A stretch of 20,810 bases of DNA from Pusillimonas sp. UBA6240 (GTDB taxonomy: Bacteria; Pseudomonadota; Gammaproteobacteria; Burkholderiales; Burkholderiaceae_B): assembly GCA_002441445.1 (NCBI GenBank), contig DJWC01000151.1, positions 1 to 20,810 on the forward strand, read 5' to 3'. Below, piece by piece: positions 6,898 through 15,355 of this stretch. The first letter of the stretch is position 1, and each line of letters opens with the position of its first letter. Under the pieces are notes generated by a model, which had not been told where the DNA came from, searched no databases, and worked only from the letters and a program-made list of their open reading frames with translations. The position numbers were made by a program, and so were the translations under genes.

Positions 6898-7033
6898 TGC
6901 CGTAGCGACCCGGCTCCGCGCGATATCGCCGCCATCGCCCGTCATGGCGCCGCTGAGCGCGGCTCGGTTATCCTGTTTTGCACCGGCGCTGCAAGGGCGC
7001 TGTTTTCTATTACTTTGACCTGGAAGCCATCTC

Positions 7034-8200
7034 ATGAAAATCCTGGAAATCCGCGAAGCAACCCTGCCCATCAGTTCGTCCATCCGCAACGCCTATATCG
7101 ATTTCAGCAAGATGACGCTCAGCCTGGTGGCCGTCATCACGGATGTCATGCGGGACGGCAAGCGGGTTGTGGGCTACGGCTTCAATTCCAACGGACGCTA
7201 CGGGCAGGGCAGCCTGATGCGCGAACGCTTCATTCCCCGCATCCTGGCGGCCGACCCGACAAGCCTGGTGAATGACGCCGGCGATAATCTGGACCCGCAC
7301 AAGATCTGGGATTGCATGTACACCAACGAGAAGCCGGGCGGCCATGGCGAGCGTTCCGTGGCCATTGGCACCATAGACATGGCCGTCTGGGACGCGGTCG
7401 CGAAAATCGCCGGCAAGCCTTTGTTCCAGCACCTGGCCGATGAATACGGCGACGGCCGGCCCATGCGCGAAGTCTTTGTTTACGCGGCCGGCGGCTACTA
7501 CTATCCCGGACAGGATCACGGCAAGCTGAAGGACGAAATGCGCAGCTACCTGGACCGCGGATACACGGTGGTGAAGCAGAAAATCGGCGGCGCGTCCCTG
7601 GACGAGGACCTGCGCCGCATCGATTCCGTGCTCAGCGTCCTGCAGGACGGCCAGCGTCTGTGCGTGGATGCCAACGGCCGCTTCGATCTGGATACGGCCA
7701 TTGCCTATGCCAAAGCTTTGTCCCGATACGACTTGTTCTGGTATGAAGAGCCGGGCGACCCCTTGGACTTCGAACTGCAGGCTACGCTGCGCAGCTATTA
7801 CAGGAACCCCATGGCGACCGGCGAAAACCTGTTCTCCATGCAGGATGCCCGCAACCTGATCCGATACGGCGGCATGCGCCCCGATCGGGATTGGCTGCAG
7901 TTCGATTGCGCGCTCAGCTATGGCCTGGTGGAATATCTGCGCACCTTGGATATGCTGCGCGAACACGGCTGGTCGCCCAGCCGCTGCATTCCCCATGGCG
8001 GGCACCAGATGTCGCTGAACATCGCGGCCGGGCTGGGCCTGGGCGGCAACGAGTCCTATCCCGACCTGTTCCAGCCCTTCGGCGGCTTTCCCGATGGAGT
8101 CAAGGTCGAAAACGGCTTCATCGCCATGCCCGATCTGGCGGGCATAGGCTTCGAGGGCAAGGCCGACTTGTACAACCAGATGCGGAAGCTTTCTTCTTAG
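7034..8200 (+). CDS. tarD: D-tartrate dehydratase, enolase superfamily
   Basis: Predicted to dehydrate D-tartrate to oxaloacetate using Mg2+. The 388-residue protein has the mandelate racemase-type capping domain and TIM barrel. It resembles, as I recall it, the characterised Bradyrhizobium japonicum TarD along its whole length, sharing SSIRNAYIDFSKM, YGFNSNGRYGQG, NEKPGGHGERSVA, FVYAAGGYYYPGQ and GGMRPDRDWLQFDCALSYG. Catalytic features: Lys183 in KQKIGG, metal ligands Asp212 (VDANGRF), Glu238 (WYEEPGDP) and Glu in MATGENLFS, an Asp in LQFDCALSYG and His321 in IPHGGHQMS, each one residue off the TarD numbering. Orthologues usually read KMK at the lysine motif; here it is KQK. The gene stands alone on the plus strand and its stop overlaps the LysR gene stop. 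The product feeds the TCA cycle; a link to the hyu cluster is not shown. Confidence 0.87.
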   Translation: MKILEIREATLPISSSIRNAYIDFSKMTLSLVAVITDVMRDGKRVVGYGFNSNGRYGQGSLMRERFIPRILAADPTSLVNDAGDNLDPHKIWDCMYTNEKPGGHGERSVAIGTIDMAVWDAVAKIAGKPLFQHLADEYGDGRPMREVFVYAAGGYYYPGQDHGKLKDEMRSYLDRGYTVVKQKIGGASLDEDLRRIDSVLSVLQDGQRLCVDANGRFDLDTAIAYAKALSRYDLFWYEEPGDPLDFELQATLRSYYRNPMATGENLFSMQDARNLIRYGGMRPDRDWLQFDCALSYGLVEYLRTLDMLREHGWSPSRCIPHGGHQMSLNIAAGLGLGGNESYPDLFQPFGGFPDGVKVENGFIAMPDLAGIGFEGKADLYNQMRKLSS

Positions 8201-9111
8201 GGATATCGCCCGTCCTGCGGATGCTCGCGGACGATATGCATCAGTTGCTGCATGAACGCGGCGACCGGGCCGGACGCCGCCAGATCCTTGCGCACGACGA
8301 TGCCGATGGTGCGATGCACGGCCGGCTGGACCAGACGAACGATGGCGGTATGTTCGTCCTGGACGCTGGCCAGCATGCTGTAGGGCAATATCAGCAAACC
8401 TAGCCCCTGGCGCAGGAGCGCGATGGCCGAGGCATGATGGCGCACCTGGTAATGCCATTTGAGCTCGATGTTCAGCGCCTGCAGATTGCGGTCGATGATA
8501 TTGCGGTTCGGGGTGGCATGCGAAAACCCGATCAGTGTTTCGCCTTGCAGGTCCTTCCAGGGCACTGACTCGCGCTTTGCATGCGGCGAGGCGGCGGGGC
8601 AGCCAAGGACGAAGGGCTCATCGAGCAGCGGAATGTATTGCAGATGCGCCGGCACGGGGCCTTTGATGGCCAGGCCGAGGTCGGCCGTTTGCCGGGCCAC
8701 GGCGCTGATGACGTCGGGCGAGCTCAGCTCGATGAGCCGCATGCGGGTGTCGGGATATTCCTTGGCAAAGGCATGGATGGCGTGGGGCAGCAGGTTGTAG
8801 GCGACGGAGTCGAATGAGGCCAGCACCAATTCGCGGTGCTGGCTCAGGTTGTGCTCGCGTATGCGGTTCAGCGTGGCGTCGACATCGTCCAGTACGCGGC
8901 GCGCGCATTCCATCAGAATCTGGCCGCTCATCGTCAAGCGGAACTGTTTCGCGCTTCGATCGAATAGTTGTTCGCCCAATTGCGATTCCAGTTGGGCGAT
9001 GCGCCGCGACAAGGCCGACGGCGTCCGCCCCAGACGGTTGGCGGCGTCGGACAGGCTGCCGCTATCCACGACAACCGCGAAAGTGCGCAGCGCATCGAGA
9101 TCGAATGTCAT
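8197..9111 (-). CDS. LysR-family transcriptional regulator
   Basis: A 304-residue LTTR. The N-terminal winged helix-turn-helix is clear (LDALRTFAVVVDSGSLSDAA, then RTPSALSRRIAQLESQLG and LFDRSAKQFRLTMSG, residues ~5-65). The effector-binding domain follows with two alpha/beta lobes (LVLASFDSVAYNLLPHAI, LGLAIKGPV, ALLRQGLGLLILPYSML). The gene is divergent from hyuA with a 141-base intergenic region full of dyad repeats, the classic LTTR arrangement, so it most likely controls the hyu cluster in response to the substrate or an intermediate. It ends tail to tail with tarD, sharing 4 bases (its TAA at 8197-8199, the tarD TAG at 8198-8200). The ribosome site ahead of the ATG at 9111 is weak. The effector cannot be inferred. 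Confidence 0.93.
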   Translation of the reverse strand: MTFDLDALRTFAVVVDSGSLSDAANRLGRTPSALSRRIAQLESQLGEQLFDRSAKQFRLTMSGQILMECARRVLDDVDATLNRIREHNLSQHRELVLASFDSVAYNLLPHAIHAFAKEYPDTRMRLIELSSPDVISAVARQTADLGLAIKGPVPAHLQYIPLLDEPFVLGCPAASPHAKRESVPWKDLQGETLIGFSHATPNRNIIDRNLQALNIELKWHYQVRHHASAIALLRQGLGLLILPYSMLASVQDEHTAIVRLVQPAVHRTIGIVVRKDLAASGPVAAFMQQLMHIVREHPQDGRYP

Positions 9112-9125
9112 TTATCGGATTCCAT

Positions 9126-9162
9126 CTTTGCGTTTCATGCATTCTAGAGTGCAAACTTTGCG
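9126..9162. promoter_or_regulatory. Candidate LysR operator between the regulator and hyuA
   Basis: CTTTGCG occurs twice, at 9126-9132 and 9156-9162, exactly 30 bp apart. Between the copies lies the imperfect palindrome TGCATTCTAGAGTGCA (9138-9153, only one mismatched pair), and next to it GCAAACTTTGC (9151-9161) is a perfect 5-bp dyad. TTTGC at 9127 and GCAAA at 9151 form a further wide dyad. Repeated dyads in a divergent LTTR/target gap are typical of the recognition and activation sites of the family. Bases 9163-9180 are A/T-rich and may hold the hyuA -10, but no well-spaced -35 was found. Confidence 0.5.
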
Positions 9163-9252
9163 ATTTACTAAACATTATAGGGGCAAGATAATGAATCGGC
9201 ATGTAGAGCAGGCGGCGGGGCCGCCGGACCGGATGACGAGGGAGCGCATTGA

Positions 9253-11331
9253 ATGGATGGCAAAGACGGTGTGTCGGCGCTGCGGCTGGGCGTCGATGTG
9301 GGCGGCACGTTTACCGATCTCGTCTTGACGGACGAATCCTCGGGAGATGTTTTCTTCCATAAGGTGCCCTCTGTGCCCAGCGACCCGGCGCAGGCGATCC
9401 TGGCGGGTATCACCGAACTGATGCAGCGCATCGGGCGCCAAGTCGGCGACCTGCGTTTTTTCGGCCACGGCACGACGGTCGCCACCAATATGGTGATCGA
9501 GCGCAAGGGTTCGCGCACCGGCTTGATCACGACGCGCGGATTCCGCGACATCCTGGAAATCGGCCGCCAGATGCGTCGCCACTTGTATGACTATCGCATT
9601 CAGCGGCCCGCACCTTTAGTGCCGCGCGAATGGCGCCTGGAGGTGGCGGAACGCCTGGATGCGGACGGCCGGGTATTACTCGGCCTGGATGAGGAAGAGG
9701 TCGCAGCCGCCGCCCGGACACTGAAGGAAGCCGGCGTCGAAGCGGTGGCCTTGTGCTTTCTGCATGCCTGGCGCAACGAAGCGCATGAGCGGCAAGCATT
9801 GGAAGTCGTACGCCGCGTGATGCCGGATGTTTATCTATCGACTTCCGCCGAAGTGTCGCCCGAATTCCGCGAATTCGACCGCTTCTCGACGACGGTGCTC
9901 AACACCTATGTCGGCGTGCGGGTATCGCGCTACCTGCGCCGGCTGTGCGACCGGCTGCGGCAGGCGGGCGTGCCCATCCTGCCCTACATCATTCACTCCA
10001 ACGGCGGCTTGATGTCGGTCGAAACCGCGTCCTCGCTGCCGGCGCGCACATGCCTGTCGGGCCCGGCCGCCGGCGTGAAGGGCGCGGCGGTGCTGGCCGG
10101 CGAGGCGGGTTTCGCCGATGTCATCACCTTCGACGTGGGAGGCACGTCGACGGATATTTCCTTGGTGCTGCACGGCGAGACGGTCGTGTCCAGCGGCCGG
10201 GAGGTGGCCGGCTATCCGGTGCGCGTGCCCAGCGCGGACATTCATGTGGTCGGCGCGGGCGGCGGTTCCATCGCATGGATAGACGAGGGCGGCGCGCTCA
10301 AGGTGGGGCCGCACAGCGCCGGGGCGGATCCGGGCCCCGTGGCGTATGGCCGCGGCGGCGTCGAACCGACCCTGACCGACGCCAATATCGTATTGGGCCG
10401 GCTGGATCAGCACGCGCTGCTGGGCGGCCGCATGCCGGTGGATGCCGCCGCCGCGCGCGCGGCGATCCGCGATCGCATCGCCGGCCCGCTCGGGCTGACG
10501 GTGGAAGAAGCGGCGCTGGGCATTGCGCGGGTGGCGGCCGCCAATATGGGGCGGGCCATCCGGTCGGTGACGACGGAGCGCGGCCATGCGCCGGAGCGGT
10601 TCGCCTTGTTCGCCTACGGCGGCGCAGGGCCGCTGCATGCGGCGGATGTCGCCGCCGAGTGCGGCATTCCCACCATCGTCGTGCCGCAAGAACCGGGCAC
10701 CTTGTGCGCGCGCGGCATTTTGCTGGCCGATGTCTCGCTGGATTTCGTCAGGACGCGCATCCAGATTCTGCATCGCGAAAGCTGGCCCGCCATTGCGGCG
10801 ATGCTGGCCGAACTGCGCGCGGAAGCCGACGCATGGCTGGTCAGCGAGGGCGTGGCGCAGGGCGACCGGCATTTCCCCGTGGTGCTGGACATGCGCTACA
10901 GCGGGCAGAATCACGAGGTCAGCGTGTCCTTGCCGGGGATCGATATCGAGCTGGACGAGGTGCTGAAGCGTTTCGAGCGCGCGCACCAGCAGGCCTGCGG
11001 CTACACCATCGACGGACGCGCCGTGGAGATGGTGGGTTGCCGGATCACGGGCGTCGGCCATGTGGCCCGGCGCAGGCCGCGGCCACCGGCGCAGCTGGGC
11101 GAGCTGGCCGCTGCGCAGACCGGCACGCGGTCCTTCTATCTGAGCGGCAGACAGTCCTGGGCGGATGCGCCCGTCTACAGCCGCGCCTTGCTGCCGGTGG
11201 GCGTGACGGTACATGGAACGGCCGTCATCGAGGAAATGAGTTCGACCATCATCGTGCCGCAAGGCGCGCAGGCCCGGGTCGATGGGCAAGGCAATCTGAT
11301 CATGCAGTTGCAGGGAGCAGGACATGGATAA
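9253..11331 (+). CDS. hyuA: Hydantoinase/oxoprolinase A subunit (HyuA), ATP-dependent
   Basis: The ATP-using subunit of the HyuA/HyuB family (N-methylhydantoinase, 5-oxoprolinase, caprolactamase, and the acetone and acetophenone carboxylases). The 692-residue protein has an N-terminal actin-like domain with LGVDVGGTFTDL (residues 12-23), FGHGTTVATNMVIERKG and GFRDILEIGRQ. The main domain has IHSNGGLMS, LSGPAAGVKGA, the second phosphate loop FDVGGTSTDIS (293-303), VGAGGGSIAWID (333-344), SAGADPGPVAYGRGG (355 on) and AYGGAGPLHA. Start ATG 9253 has GGGAG 8 bases upstream. It overlaps hyuB by 8 bases, so the two are probably made together. The family acts by ATP-driven phosphorylation of a carbonyl or lactam. 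No acetone-carboxylase gamma subunit is nearby, which favours ring-opening of a cyclic amide. Substrate unknown. Confidence 0.92.
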   Translation: MDGKDGVSALRLGVDVGGTFTDLVLTDESSGDVFFHKVPSVPSDPAQAILAGITELMQRIGRQVGDLRFFGHGTTVATNMVIERKGSRTGLITTRGFRDILEIGRQMRRHLYDYRIQRPAPLVPREWRLEVAERLDADGRVLLGLDEEEVAAAARTLKEAGVEAVALCFLHAWRNEAHERQALEVVRRVMPDVYLSTSAEVSPEFREFDRFSTTVLNTYVGVRVSRYLRRLCDRLRQAGVPILPYIIHSNGGLMSVETASSLPARTCLSGPAAGVKGAAVLAGEAGFADVITFDVGGTSTDISLVLHGETVVSSGREVAGYPVRVPSADIHVVGAGGGSIAWIDEGGALKVGPHSAGADPGPVAYGRGGVEPTLTDANIVLGRLDQHALLGGRMPVDAAAARAAIRDRIAGPLGLTVEEAALGIARVAAANMGRAIRSVTTERGHAPERFALFAYGGAGPLHAADVAAECGIPTIVVPQEPGTLCARGILLADVSLDFVRTRIQILHRESWPAIAAMLAELRAEADAWLVSEGVAQGDRHFPVVLDMRYSGQNHEVSVSLPGIDIELDEVLKRFERAHQQACGYTIDGRAVEMVGCRITGVGHVARRRPRPPAQLGELAAAQTGTRSFYLSGRQSWADAPVYSRALLPVGVTVHGTAVIEEMSSTIIVPQGAQARVDGQGNLIMQLQGAGHG

Positions 11332-13054
11332 GCAGGCAACACAGGCCGACCCGGGAGCGCTGGCGGATCCCGTGGCCATGGAGGTCTTCGCCAACCGCCT
11401 GACCTCGATTTCCGAGGAAATGGGCAATGTGCTCGTCAGGTCATCCTTCTCGACCAACATCAAGGAGCGGCGGGATTGTTCCGTGGGCCTGCTGGATGCC
11501 ACGGGGCGCTGCGTGACGCAGGCGGCGCATATGCCCATGCATCTGGGGTCGCTGCTGGGGAGCGTGCAGTCGGTCTTGTCCCGCTATCCCATCGATCGCA
11601 TGGCCGAGGGCGATGCCTTCATCTGCAACGACGTGTTCCTGGCGGAAGGCACGCATCTGCCCGATATCACCATCGTCACGCCGGTTTTCTTCGAAGGGCG
11701 CGTGCGCTTCTTCGCCGCCTGCGTCGCCCATCATTCGGACGTGGGGGGGCCGCATCCAGGCTCCATGTCGCAAAGCGCCCGCTCCATTTTCGAGGAGGGC
11801 ATACGCATCCCGGTCATGCGCATCGTGCGCGCCGGCGAGCTCGATCAGGACTTGCTGCGGATGATCGCGCACAACACGCGCGAGCCGGATGAACGCGGGC
11901 TGGACCTACGCGTGCAAATCGCCGTCAACGAGCGTGGCGGCGCCTTGCTGCGCCGGCTGATGGAGCAGGAAGGCGTGGCAACGGTCGAACGCAGCGTGAA
12001 CGACCTGCTGGCCTATACGGCACGGCGTCTCGAGGCGCGCATCGCGGCGCTGCCCGACGGCATCTATGAAGGCGAACGCTGGATGGATGGCGATGGCCTG
12101 CCCGATAGCGAACAGCTGCGTATCCGGGCGCGCGTAACGGTGCGGGGCTCGCGCCTGGCCATCGACTTCGAGGGAACCGGACGCCAGGCGCGCGGCGGGC
12201 TCAACATGCCGCGCTGCGCGCTGCAAGCCACCTGCATCTATGCCGTCAAGGCCATGCTGGATCCGGGCATACCGGCCAATAACGGCCTGTTCGACGGCAT
12301 GGACATCACCGCGCCGGAAGGCTCTATCGTCAACCCGCGCTTTCCGGCGGCCACCTGCGCGCGCGCCATCACCGCCAACCGGGTCGCGGCGGCGGTGATC
12401 GATGCCTTGAACCATGCGGTCGAGCCGGCCAGCCGGCTGGCCGCGAGCAATGATTCGGTGCCGGCCATGGTGTTTTCGGGGCAGCGCGCCGACGGCAGGC
12501 TGTATGTGTACTTCGAAACGCTGGGAGGGGGCGTGGGCGCCATGCAAGGCCTGGACGGCCAGAGCGCCGCCCACGTGCACATTTCCAATACCTCCAATCT
12601 GCCCGCGGAAGCGCTGGAGGTGGAATACCCTTTGCTGATCGACGAATATGGGCTGGTGGCCGACAGCGGCGGTGCGGGCCAGTGGCGCGGCGGCCTGGGC
12701 ATTGCGCGCCAAATCCGCACCCGCGAAGACAACGTCTTGTTCACTGCGCGCTCCGACGGCGTCAACACGCCCGCGCCGGGATTGGATGGCGGCCTGCCGG
12801 GCGGCTGCGCGCGCCTGTTCCATGTGCCGCCCGGCGGCCAGCCGCAGCCGATGGCTGGCAGCGTGACCGGCATGACTTTGAAGGCGGGCACCGCCATACG
12901 CATGGAAACGCCGGGCGGAGGCGGGTATGGCGATCCGTCCCGGCGCGACCCGGCGGCGCTGGCGCGTGACGTGCGCAATGGCGAGGTCAGCCTCGCAGCG
13001 GCCCGGCGCGATTATGGCTATTGCGTGACGGATGATGTCGCCGCCATGACTTAG
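11324..13054 (+). CDS. hyuB: Hydantoinase/oxoprolinase B subunit (HyuB)
   Basis: The partner of HyuA, expected to carry out the hydrolytic or ring-opening half of the reaction. The 576-residue protein has the family hallmarks: FSTNIKERRDCSVGLLD (residues 42-58), HMPMHLGSL with His69 and His73, CNDVFLAEGTHLPDIT with Asp103, His111 and Asp114, and AHHSDVGGPHPGSM with His136, His137 and Asp139; these polar residues probably bind metal. Further on are IAVNERG, the NANR-like ITANRVAAAV segment, YETLGGG-type YFETLGGGVGA, and the C-terminal TPGGGGYGDPSRRDP typical of the family. Its ATG lies within the last codons of hyuA, with GGGAGCAGG as ribosome site. A 134-base gap with a long inverted repeat separates it from the next gene. 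Confidence 0.92.
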   Translation: MDKQATQADPGALADPVAMEVFANRLTSISEEMGNVLVRSSFSTNIKERRDCSVGLLDATGRCVTQAAHMPMHLGSLLGSVQSVLSRYPIDRMAEGDAFICNDVFLAEGTHLPDITIVTPVFFEGRVRFFAACVAHHSDVGGPHPGSMSQSARSIFEEGIRIPVMRIVRAGELDQDLLRMIAHNTREPDERGLDLRVQIAVNERGGALLRRLMEQEGVATVERSVNDLLAYTARRLEARIAALPDGIYEGERWMDGDGLPDSEQLRIRARVTVRGSRLAIDFEGTGRQARGGLNMPRCALQATCIYAVKAMLDPGIPANNGLFDGMDITAPEGSIVNPRFPAATCARAITANRVAAAVIDALNHAVEPASRLAASNDSVPAMVFSGQRADGRLYVYFETLGGGVGAMQGLDGQSAAHVHISNTSNLPAEALEVEYPLLIDEYGLVADSGGAGQWRGGLGIARQIRTREDNVLFTARSDGVNTPAPGLDGGLPGGCARLFHVPPGGQPQPMAGSVTGMTLKAGTAIRMETPGGGGYGDPSRRDPAALARDVRNGEVSLAAARRDYGYCVTDDVAAMT

Positions 13055-13057
13055 GAC

Positions 13058-13105
13058 CTGCCAACACTAAAGCCGGCCGGTGCGCATGCCCTTTAGCGTT
13101 GGCAG
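13058..13105. repeat. 15-bp inverted repeat after hyuB
   Basis: CTGCCAACACTAAAG (13058-13072) and CTTTAGCGTTGGCAG (13091-13105) are complementary at 14 of 15 positions around an 18-base spacer that begins CCGGCCGG. In plus-strand RNA the odd pair is an A-C mismatch; in minus-strand RNA the same position becomes a G-U wobble, so the antisense transcript would fold without a mismatch. It starts 4 bases after the hyuB stop. No T-tract follows. It may be a 3'-end stabiliser, a processing site, or a protein-binding dyad controlling the downstream genes. Confidence 0.75.
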
Positions 13106-13188
13106 TCGCTTGCAATATGACTCGGCCCGCCCGCCGTTCGATGGCCGCGGGCGGCCGCGTCCGAGGCTTGCCAGGGAGGGAGTTGCTC

Positions 13189-14214
13189 ATGAACGACGAT
13201 GTGCCAACGAGGCGGCATGCAAGTATGCCGGTGGATCCCCTGCGGCGCCGGCTGCTGGGGGCGGGCGCAGCCGGGGCGGCGCTTTGCCTGGCCCTGCCGG
13301 CGCATGCCCGCGCCGCCGTTTATCCGGCGCGCCCCATACGCCTGGTGGTTCCCTTCGCGGCGGGCGGCGGAACCGACGCATCGACCCGGGTGCTGGCCTT
13401 GTCGCTGGGCGACGAACTGGGCCAGCCCGTCGTCGTTGAAAACAAGGGAGGCGGGGGCGGGACCATAGGGATGGAGCAAGTGGCTCGCGCCGAGCCCGAT
13501 GGCTACACCCTGGTAATGGCCACCAACGGGCCGATGATCACGGGCAAGCTGCTGTACCCCAACCTCGGCTTCGATCCGATCAAGGACTTGAAGCCGGTCG
13601 CGCCCTGGTTCTCCAACGACAATCTGCTGTGCGTCAAAGCGAGCAGTCCCTACCGGTCGTTCGAGGAATGGGTGGCCGAGGCTAAACGCAGGCCGGGCGA
13701 TCTGACCTATGGAACGGCGGGCGTCGGCTCGACGCTGCACATCACGGCCGAGCTCTTGCAGCGCCGGGTGGGCATGAGGATGCAGCACGTTCCATACCGG
13801 GGCGGGGCGGCGGCGATGATCGATCTATTGGCGGGCAGCGTGGATGCCACGGTGGATTCCACGCCGTCGGTCATCCCCCAGGTGCGCGCGGGCAATGTGC
13901 GCGTGCTGGTGAATCTCAATGGACGGCGCAGCGTTTTCCTGCCGGATGTCCCCACTGTTCAGGAATCTGGCTATGACGGTTTCTCGGAATATTCCTGGGG
14001 CGGCCTGTTTGCGCCTGCGCGTACGCCGGACGATATCGTCGCCAAACTCAACAAGGAGGTCGGGCGCGTCGGCACGCGGCCGGAGGTGCGCGAAAAAATG
14101 GCGGGCGCATACGCCGATATTCTGTCGGGCACGCCCGAGGACTTCGCGCAACGCTTCCGCGCGGAGGCGGAGCGCTGGCTGCCGGTCGTCAAGGCGGCGG
14201 GTATCGCCGGTTGA
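13189..14214 (+). CDS. Bug-family (TctC-like) periplasmic binding protein
   Basis: A 341-residue solute-binding protein of the Bordetella uptake gene family, which binds carboxylates and related small molecules in the periplasm. The signal region (residues ~1-42) has a run of arginines before a hydrophobic stretch (PLRRRLLGAGAAGAALCLAL) ending AHARA, compatible with Tat export. The mature part begins YPARPIRLVVPFAAGGGTD, the family's first signature, followed by LGQPVVVENKGGGGGTIGM, ADGYT-like PDGYTLVMAT, HVPYRGGAAAMIDLLAGSVD, LPDVPTVQESG and GLFAPARTPDDIVAKLNKEV. Start ATG 13189 follows AGGGAGG; an upstream in-frame start at 13099 would place 30 unrelated residues ahead and is rejected. It lies between hyuB and the dehydrogenase genes, and no TctA/TctB membrane partners are in the window. 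Confidence 0.92.
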   Translation: MNDDVPTRRHASMPVDPLRRRLLGAGAAGAALCLALPAHARAAVYPARPIRLVVPFAAGGGTDASTRVLALSLGDELGQPVVVENKGGGGGTIGMEQVARAEPDGYTLVMATNGPMITGKLLYPNLGFDPIKDLKPVAPWFSNDNLLCVKASSPYRSFEEWVAEAKRRPGDLTYGTAGVGSTLHITAELLQRRVGMRMQHVPYRGGAAAMIDLLAGSVDATVDSTPSVIPQVRAGNVRVLVNLNGRRSVFLPDVPTVQESGYDGFSEYSWGGLFAPARTPDDIVAKLNKEVGRVGTRPEVREKMAGAYADILSGTPEDFAQRFRAEAERWLPVVKAAGIAG

Positions 14215-14242
14215 GGGGGCGATCCCCTGGACGGGAGTAGCG

Positions 14243-15355
14243 ATGGAGCAGTTTGACGCCTTGGTGGTCGGCGGCGGCCTGGTGGGCTCGGCGGTGGCCT
14301 TCGGCTTGACCGAAAGCGGCATGCGCGTCCTGGTGCTGGACGAAGGAGATGTGGCGCTGCGCGCCAGCCGCGGAAATTTCGGCCTGGTCTGGTCCCAATC
14401 CAAGGGCCTAGGGGCGCCGCATTACCACCGTTGGGCGCGCACGTCGGCGGCGCACTGGCCGGCCTTGGCTGCACGGCTGGCCGAATTGACCGGTATCGAC
14501 GTTGGCCTGGAACTGCCGGGCGGCCTGCATTTCTGTTTGTCCGACGCCGAGTTGTCGGCTCGCGCCGGCATGATGGCCCGCATGCGGCAAGAGGCCGGCG
14601 AGTTCGGCTTCGATTACCGCATGCTGACCCGCCAGGAAGCGGCGGAGATGGTGCCGGGTTTGGGGCGGGACGTCGTGGGCGCCAGCTGGACGCCCTATGA
14701 CGGGCATGTCGGCCCGCTGCCGACCTTGCGCGCCTTCCATGCCGCCATCCAGCGAGCCGGCGGCGTTTACCGGCCGCTGACGCCGGTGCGCAAGATCGAT
14801 CCGGCGCCGAACGATTTCCGCATCGCCATGCCCGACGGCGGCGTGGCGCGGGCGCCGCGCCTGGTATTGGCGGCCGGCCTGGGCAACATCCCCTTGCTGC
14901 CGGCGCTGGGCCTGGATTGCTGGATTGCGCCGCAACGGGGGCAGATACTCGTGACCGAGCGGGTGCGCCCGCTGCTGTCCATGCCCACCTTGAATGTCCG
15001 GCAGACGGCCGAAGGCAGCATCATGATAGGCGACAGCAAAGAAGAAGCCGCCTTCGACAGCTTGACGCAAAGGCCGGCTGTGATGCGCAGCATGGCCGAA
15101 CGAGCCGTGCGCTGCTTCCCCTGGCTAGCCGAATTGCAGATTGTGCGCGCATGGGCGGCCGTGCGAATCTTGCCCAAGGATGGCCTGCCGATTTATGACC
15201 AGCCGGCGCGGCTTCCCGGCGCGTTCGCCTTCAGCTGCCATTCGGGCGTCGGCTTGGCCGCCGCGCATGCGCGTGTATTGGCGCCCATGGTGGCGCAAGG
15301 GGGGCTGACGGGCGATTGTGCGCTATTGAGTTCGGAGCGATTCCAGCATGTATGA
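14243..15355 (+). CDS. FAD-dependent oxidoreductase, DAO family (HcnC/OoxB-like subunit)
   Basis: A 370-residue flavoprotein of the D-amino acid oxidase/glycine oxidase fold, probably the substrate-oxidising subunit of a three-part dehydrogenase. The FAD-binding loop is ALVVGGGLVGSAVAFGL (GxGxxG at residues 10-15), then LVLDEGDVALRASRGNFGLV. Later blocks are YDGHVGPLPTLRAFH, RLVLAAGLGN (the ATG-like motif), WIAPQRGQILVTER and the C-terminal FSCHSGVGLAAAHARVLA, where the flavin-facing Gly-rich turn of the family lies. There is no signal peptide, so it acts in the cytoplasm or at the inner face of the membrane. Start ATG 14243 has GGGAG just upstream, 28 bases after the Bug gene. Its stop overlaps the next gene by 8 bases. 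The best-known relatives are the beta subunits of opine oxidases and HcnC. Substrate is not readable. Confidence 0.9.
   Translation: MEQFDALVVGGGLVGSAVAFGLTESGMRVLVLDEGDVALRASRGNFGLVWSQSKGLGAPHYHRWARTSAAHWPALAARLAELTGIDVGLELPGGLHFCLSDAELSARAGMMARMRQEAGEFGFDYRMLTRQEAAEMVPGLGRDVVGASWTPYDGHVGPLPTLRAFHAAIQRAGGVYRPLTPVRKIDPAPNDFRIAMPDGGVARAPRLVLAAGLGNIPLLPALGLDCWIAPQRGQILVTERVRPLLSMPTLNVRQTAEGSIMIGDSKEEAAFDSLTQRPAVMRSMAERAVRCFPWLAELQIVRAWAAVRILPKDGLPIYDQPARLPGAFAFSCHSGVGLAAAHARVLAPMVAQGGLTGDCALLSSERFQHV

Larger units (their letters stand above)
6694..7033. other. Divergent control region between glnK and tarD
   Basis: These 340 bases contain no convincing gene. The glnK-proximal half carries the sigma-54 promoter and two NtrC-like sites listed separately. 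In the half towards tarD (about 6898-7033) I see no clear sigma-70 promoter; bases 6995-7020 are T-rich just ahead of the tarD start, and GGAAG at 7021-7025 lies about 8 bases before the tarD ATG as a plausible ribosome site. Confidence 0.6.

Noticed and set aside
7034..8200. Galactarate, talarate or mandelate-type dehydratase/racemase
   Set aside because: The whole-length match to the D-tartrate dehydratase signature, including the conserved Gly/Tyr-rich FVYAAGGYYYPG block and single Lys motif, is much better than to other enolase subgroups.
9835..11538. Minus-strand open frame (567 codons) opposite hyuA
   Set aside because: hyuA has every family motif on the plus strand; the opposite frame has low-complexity composition only.
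9253..13054. Acetone or acetophenone carboxylase
   Set aside because: The third (gamma) subunit and further carboxylase subunits are absent; the two-gene HyuA/HyuB form with an amino acid dehydrogenase nearby fits cyclic amide opening better.
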